Notes under the pieces: generated by a model
Seen by the model: the letters and a program-made list of their open reading frames with translations, nothing else
What the model was told of the DNA's origin: nothing
The model's database searches: none
DNA from: Niastella vici
Lineage (GTDB): Bacteria > Bacteroidota > Bacteroidia > Chitinophagales > Chitinophagaceae
Direction: 5' to 3'
Assembly (NCBI RefSeq): GCF_002077945.1
Contig: NZ_LVYD01000001.1
Location: 186,001 to 250,000, forward strand
Length of the DNA: 64,000 nt
Made by a program: the position numbers and the translations under genes
Part shown: positions 60,764 to 64,000 of the stretch, piece by piece
Layout: each line of letters opens with the position of its first letter
Position numbering within the stretch: position 1 is the first letter of the stretch

Positions 60764-62017
60764 ATGTCAACATATAACGCCCTTTTAATTGACACAGAAA
60801 GCTATGTAAGGGAATTATTTAAACAGCATAACAACCCCAACCTGATTTTTCATAATCTTGACCACACGATAAAAGTGGCAGACCGGGTGTATGAAATTGC
60901 CGCGCATTACCAGGTACCCGATAAAGACCTGCTTGAACTATCAATAGCCGCCTGGTTTCATGATACGGGCCACCTCATAACTGACCCACCCGACCATGAG
61001 GAAAAAAGCGTTGAGCTCATGCTGGCATATATGAAAACTAAAACCAATGATGAGGGGTTGGTAAATAATATTGCCAAATTGATACGCATAACCAAATTTC
61101 CACCATCGCCGCAATCTTTGCCCGAAATGATCATTTGCGATGCCGATACCTATCATTTCGGGCTGCCCGACTTCAAGCAAACCAATAAAGCCATGAAGAA
61201 GGAACTGATCCTGCGTAATATGAACACTATGGTGTTGGATTGGGAAAAGAACAGCCTTGAACTCCTGAAAAAACACCAGTTCTTTACTTCCTATTGTATT
61301 GGCACATTGCAGCGGGGTAAAGAAAAGAACATTCGCAGGCTGACTAAAAAAATAACCGGGCGCGAACTGGAGGGTATAAATGTGAGTGAAACGCTGCTGC
61401 TTCCTGAGGATGGGAAAGGGAATGCCAACAAAAGAAAAAACTCGCTCGTTGCCAGAGGCATACAAACCATGTTGCGGTTAATCTCCGAAAACCATGTGGA
61501 ACTAAGTAACATGGCCGATGGAAAAGCAAGCATCCTCATTAGTGTGAATGCCATCATCATCTCGGTCATTCTTTCGGTATTGATCCGCCGTATTGAAGTA
61601 GAAACGCATTTGACCATTCCCACATTTGTATTCCTGGCATCATCATTGACCACCATAATTATCGCCATTATGGCCACCCGGCCAAAGGTATCACAAGGTA
61701 ACTTCAGCCGGGAAGATATCCTTAACAGGAATACCAATCTGTTGTTCTTTGGCAATTTTTACAGATCAAAGGTTAGCGAATACCAGTGGGCCATGCATAC
61801 CATGATGCGTGATCCCGACTATTTGTACAGCTCATTGATAATGGATATACATCAGCTGGGTGTTGTGCTGGCAAGAAAATACAAACTCATCAGGCTGGCC
61901 TATACCGTATTTATGATCGGATTGTTCGTTTCGGTAATTGCGTTTATAGTTGCCATCATGGTGCATACTCCGCAACAACCGGTTATCAATTCATCGTCTG
62001 TTTCGCCATACAGTTAA
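60764..62017 (+). CDS. HD phosphohydrolase fused to a Pycsar-type membrane effector domain
   Basis: A 417-residue protein. Residues about 1-200 are an HD domain with complete metal ligands: H34 (NLDHT), H66-D67 (WFHDTGH) and D126/D128 (CDADTYHF). Residues about 235-400 match DUF5706/PycTM, the Pycsar effector family: NHVELSNMADGKASILISVN, two membrane helices (IIISVILSVLIRR and VFLASSLTTIIIAIM), a middle soluble stretch with YRSKVSEYQWAMH, and a last helix (AYTVFMIGLFVSVIAFIVAI). The cyclase gene begins 5 bases after its stop, and the large phosphoesterase gene ends 10 bases before its start. HD could cleave cyclic nucleotides, while the membrane part may respond to them. Confidence 0.83.
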   Translation: MSTYNALLIDTESYVRELFKQHNNPNLIFHNLDHTIKVADRVYEIAAHYQVPDKDLLELSIAAWFHDTGHLITDPPDHEEKSVELMLAYMKTKTNDEGLVNNIAKLIRITKFPPSPQSLPEMIICDADTYHFGLPDFKQTNKAMKKELILRNMNTMVLDWEKNSLELLKKHQFFTSYCIGTLQRGKEKNIRRLTKKITGRELEGINVSETLLLPEDGKGNANKRKNSLVARGIQTMLRLISENHVELSNMADGKASILISVNAIIISVILSVLIRRIEVETHLTIPTFVFLASSLTTIIIAIMATRPKVSQGNFSREDILNRNTNLLFFGNFYRSKVSEYQWAMHTMMRDPDYLYSSLIMDIHQLGVVLARKYKLIRLAYTVFMIGLFVSVIAFIVAIMVHTPQQPVINSSSVSPYS

Positions 62018-62022
62018 TATAT

Positions 62023-63129
62023 ATGAAAAGCGATCGCCGTAAAATATTGAGTAAGGGTGTCATCAACAAATACCGCGCAAAAGAGATGGTGATGATCGCA
62101 TTATTCTGGACGATCATTGACACAGCTGTTTATTTATACAAATTTTACCGCGATCGCATTAACCTGGCAGAACATCCGTTCGATATGCATTCATCGGTGG
62201 TATTGGCGCTGCGGTCGGGGCTTATATTTGTTATTTGCCTGGCCATGGCGTATCTGTTGATCTATCAGCTAAAACATTTGGTGCGTAATTTACCATTATG
62301 GTTTGGGCTCATCATAAAAAGCATCATTCTGGTGGCAGCGGCTTTCTTACTGAACTATATCTTACACTTCACCTACATTTGGCTTATTGAACGGGAGCCC
62401 CTCACCACCGAGCTGGGGCATAACTATTACAAGATATTTCAAACCTCTTTGTTTGTAAGTCAAATGATCCGTTGGTTGATCACGTTCTTAATTACGATAT
62501 TGTTGATAGAGGTAAATGAAAAATATTCGCCCGGCGTTTTTTTCGACATCCTGGTCGGTCGCTATATAAGCCCAAAGATCGAGAAAAGGACCGTCATGTT
62601 TATCGACCTCGTTGATTCCACCACCATAGCAGAACACCTGGGCCATAAAAAATACTTCCGCTTCATTCGTGATTTTATTTACTTTATTTCTTTGGCGTTG
62701 CTCGAAAATGAGGGACAGATATACCAGTATGTAGGAGATGAAGTAGTTGTATCGTGGATCGTAAAAAAGCCAAACGCCAACAGAAAATGCCTGCAGGCCC
62801 TGCTGGACTGTAAACGAATATTAGCACGCAATAAAAATTACTTTAAAAGACAATACGGCGTTGTACCTGAATTCAGAGCAGGTATTCATACCGGTGAAAT
62901 CACCATTGGCGAAATAGGTGTTATAAAAAAAGACCTCGCCATGAGTGGCGATACCATGAACACGGCCGCCCGCCTGCGTTCCGCCACCAGCGAACTGAAC
63001 CAGACAGTGATCATTTCAAAAGACTTCGCAACGCAAACCAATTTAAAGAACTGGGAATCAATAAACCTTGGTTTGGTTGACCTGAAAGGAAAAGAATCGG
63101 CCATGGAGTTATTTGCCTTAAAGTTCTGA
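62023..63129 (+). CDS. Membrane class III nucleotide cyclase
   Basis: A 368-residue protein. The N-terminal half has four membrane helices (about 22-42, 64-84, 95-117 and 145-163). The C-terminal cyclase homology domain starts near 188: metal ligands D195 (MFIDLVDST) and D239 (YVGDE), and the transition-state pair N313/R317 (MNTAARL). The base-reading positions differ from adenylate cyclases: the Lys three before GD is Gln235 in IYQYVGD, and the Asp before the second motif is Ala in DLAMSGD. The product may therefore be neither cAMP nor cGMP in a predictable way. It is the last gene of the unit with the HD-effector protein. Confidence 0.83.
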   Translation: MKSDRRKILSKGVINKYRAKEMVMIALFWTIIDTAVYLYKFYRDRINLAEHPFDMHSSVVLALRSGLIFVICLAMAYLLIYQLKHLVRNLPLWFGLIIKSIILVAAAFLLNYILHFTYIWLIEREPLTTELGHNYYKIFQTSLFVSQMIRWLITFLITILLIEVNEKYSPGVFFDILVGRYISPKIEKRTVMFIDLVDSTTIAEHLGHKKYFRFIRDFIYFISLALLENEGQIYQYVGDEVVVSWIVKKPNANRKCLQALLDCKRILARNKNYFKRQYGVVPEFRAGIHTGEITIGEIGVIKKDLAMSGDTMNTAARLRSATSELNQTVIISKDFATQTNLKNWESINLGLVDLKGKESAMELFALKF

Positions 63130-63229
63130 GTTATTTACAAAGCGTTGCTGTTTTTCCCCATCGTTAGCAATAATGTTACCATTTACCATCGCATAATAAT
63201 TGCTTGTAATATCATAAATTAAATCCTTT

Positions 63230-63766
63230 ATGAACACCATTACAAAACTTCTGGCAATTACGGGAAGTGCGCTGATAATTGCAAGTTGCCAGGATATCAA
63301 CAATGAAAGTGATGTTGCCGCTAAAGAACATTCTGCGGTTGATACTGTGCCAAAGGGCAGAACTGATACTATGATGAATAATGCTGATACTGTGATATCA
63401 GGCATGGCCGCACCCAGATATATTGATCTGAATACCGGTCAGGTGGTTGATCTTTATTATGACGCAAAGAAGAACAGGGTTTATTCAACCGTCACCAATG
63501 AACCTGTTGATTTTTATGTAGACATGAGTACCGGTGACACCATTTATGGAATGGGCAGATATGTGGTGAACAATTATATCATCAAAACGCCCGAAGGCCC
63601 GTATAAGCTGGACATGAAAAAGGTAAAGCTGGAAAAAAATGAATTGAAAATGAAAGACGGGAATAAAAAATTTAAAATGGATAATAATGAAATGAAGATG
63701 AAAAGTGCAGATATGAAGATGAAAGGAGATTCAACGCACATGAAGATGAAACCCGGAAAATATTAA
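63230..63766 (+). CDS. Lipoprotein with a Met/Lys-rich tail
   Basis: A 178-residue protein with a lipoprotein signal (AITGSALIIASC, Cys near 20). The middle (about 60-115) has YIDLNTGQVVDLYYDAKKNRVYST and VDFYVDMSTGDTIYGMGRYV, two related segments that look like beta-hairpin repeats. The last 50 residues are highly charged and Met-rich, with KMK repeated (ELKMKDG, EMKMKS, DMKMKG, HMKMKPGKY). The function is not known. It is followed by a bidirectional terminator. The repeated MK(M) tail could bind metal or the cell wall, but this is a guess. Confidence 0.68.
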   Translation: MNTITKLLAITGSALIIASCQDINNESDVAAKEHSAVDTVPKGRTDTMMNNADTVISGMAAPRYIDLNTGQVVDLYYDAKKNRVYSTVTNEPVDFYVDMSTGDTIYGMGRYVVNNYIIKTPEGPYKLDMKKVKLEKNELKMKDGNKKFKMDNNEMKMKSADMKMKGDSTHMKMKPGKY

Positions 63767-63850
63767 GATGATGAATGCAGAACAGCGTAAGCACAAATGA
63801 TTAACTACCTGTTCTTGCCCATGAAAATGATGTTGGTTTGTTTAAATAAA

Positions 63851-63878
63851 AATCCCTCCCGGTATACCAGGAGGGATT
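63851..63878. terminator. Bidirectional terminator between converging genes
   Basis: AATCCCTCC (63851-63859) and GGAGGGATT (63870-63878) form a perfect 9-bp stem with a 10-base loop that itself contains GGTATACC. T-rich sequence follows on the + strand and A-rich precedes it for the other strand. Confidence 0.88.
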
Positions 63879-63903
63879 ACATTTTTATTCAGTTGTTAGT
63901 ATC

Positions 63904-63999
63904 TTAATTTACCCTGCCCAGCATTTCCTGCAACTTCATCACTAATTCTGTTTTGGTAATGGGCACACCCATTATCTTATTGTATCCCTTTGCATCTAC
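63904..63999 (-). CDS. C terminus of a probable response-regulator receiver protein (truncated by the window)
   Basis: Reading the minus strand from the right edge gives 31 residues, VDAKGYNKIMGVPITKTELV and then MKLQEMLGRVN, ending with TAA at 63906-63904. The pattern, Gly-hydrophobic, then G-V-P-I for the usual K-P-I and TxxELxxKLQxML, fits the last helix of a receiver domain. The Lys is replaced by Val. Only the end is visible, so the call is tentative. Confidence 0.5.
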   Translation of the reverse strand, partial: VDAKGYNKIMGVPITKTELVMKLQEMLGRVN

Positions 64000-64000
64000 A

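Overview
The window looks like chromosomal DNA of a Bacteroidota member, most probably a Chitinophagaceae-type soil or water bacterium (family placement is inference). Evidence: the -7 element TAnnTTTG (with TTTG about 20 bases upstream) instead of E. coli-type promoters, few Shine-Dalgarno sequences, the gliding gene gldA, BatB/BatC, the large plant/Bacteroidota form of IspG, a MurU/AmgK-type sugar recycling pair, many lipoproteins and outer-membrane barrels, and a DUF6934-type protein. I saw no rRNA, tRNA, CRISPR array, insertion sequence or phage gene.

Layout. 1-4.8 kb: an L-fucose operon of the non-phosphorylating type (fumarylacetoacetase-fold hydrolase, mutarotase, lactonase, two SDR dehydrogenases, FucP), closed by a strong terminator and followed by an 11-bp-periodic intergenic array. 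5.4-11 kb: two vanadium-haloperoxidase/PAP2-like proteins around two outer-membrane barrels. 11.3-13.8 kb: periplasmic trehalase and a class D beta-lactamase-like lipoprotein. 14-23.4 kb: BatB/BatC, ispG, a WYL regulator, DinB and GyrI-like proteins, galK and a divergent aldose epimerase, and a lipoprotein. 23.5-31.3 kb: nadB, a MurU-like nucleotidyltransferase, a beta-propeller phosphoesterase, an 11-bp tandem array, an unusual sugar kinase-RapZ C-terminal fusion, and a lipid A-type acyltransferase. 31.3-38 kb: a response regulator, a CstB-like persulfide enzyme next to an ArsR repressor, tsaB, a short HCDH protein, RidA and kbl. 38.4-43.3 kb: an ECF sigma factor with a probable membrane anti-sigma factor, a barrel protein, an L,D-transpeptidase and a two-gene DUF6934 locus with a 53-residue partner. 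43.4-55.7 kb: acs, an MHS transporter, SulP plus carbonic anhydrase, a GH130-like lipoprotein, gldA, eno, an FtsB-like protein and nth. 55.7-56 kb: a 21-bp tandem array.

56.2-63.1 kb holds the strongest candidate for an undescribed system: four tightly packed genes encoding an SdiA-regulated-like lipoprotein, a 1,218-residue protein combining metallophosphoesterase, kinase-like and BamA-like barrel regions, an HD phosphohydrolase fused to a Pycsar-type membrane effector, and a membrane class III nucleotide cyclase whose usual base-reading residues are replaced. This looks like a complete cyclic-nucleotide circuit (synthesis, possible breakdown, membrane response) and may be related to Pycsar anti-phage defence or to housekeeping envelope signalling.

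Two other themes recur. Three unrelated intergenic arrays have periods of 11, 11 and exactly 21 bp, close to one and two turns of DNA. Several -7 boxes lie so close to the start codon that transcripts should be leaderless or nearly so, and in two cases the box itself creates a false upstream TTG start.
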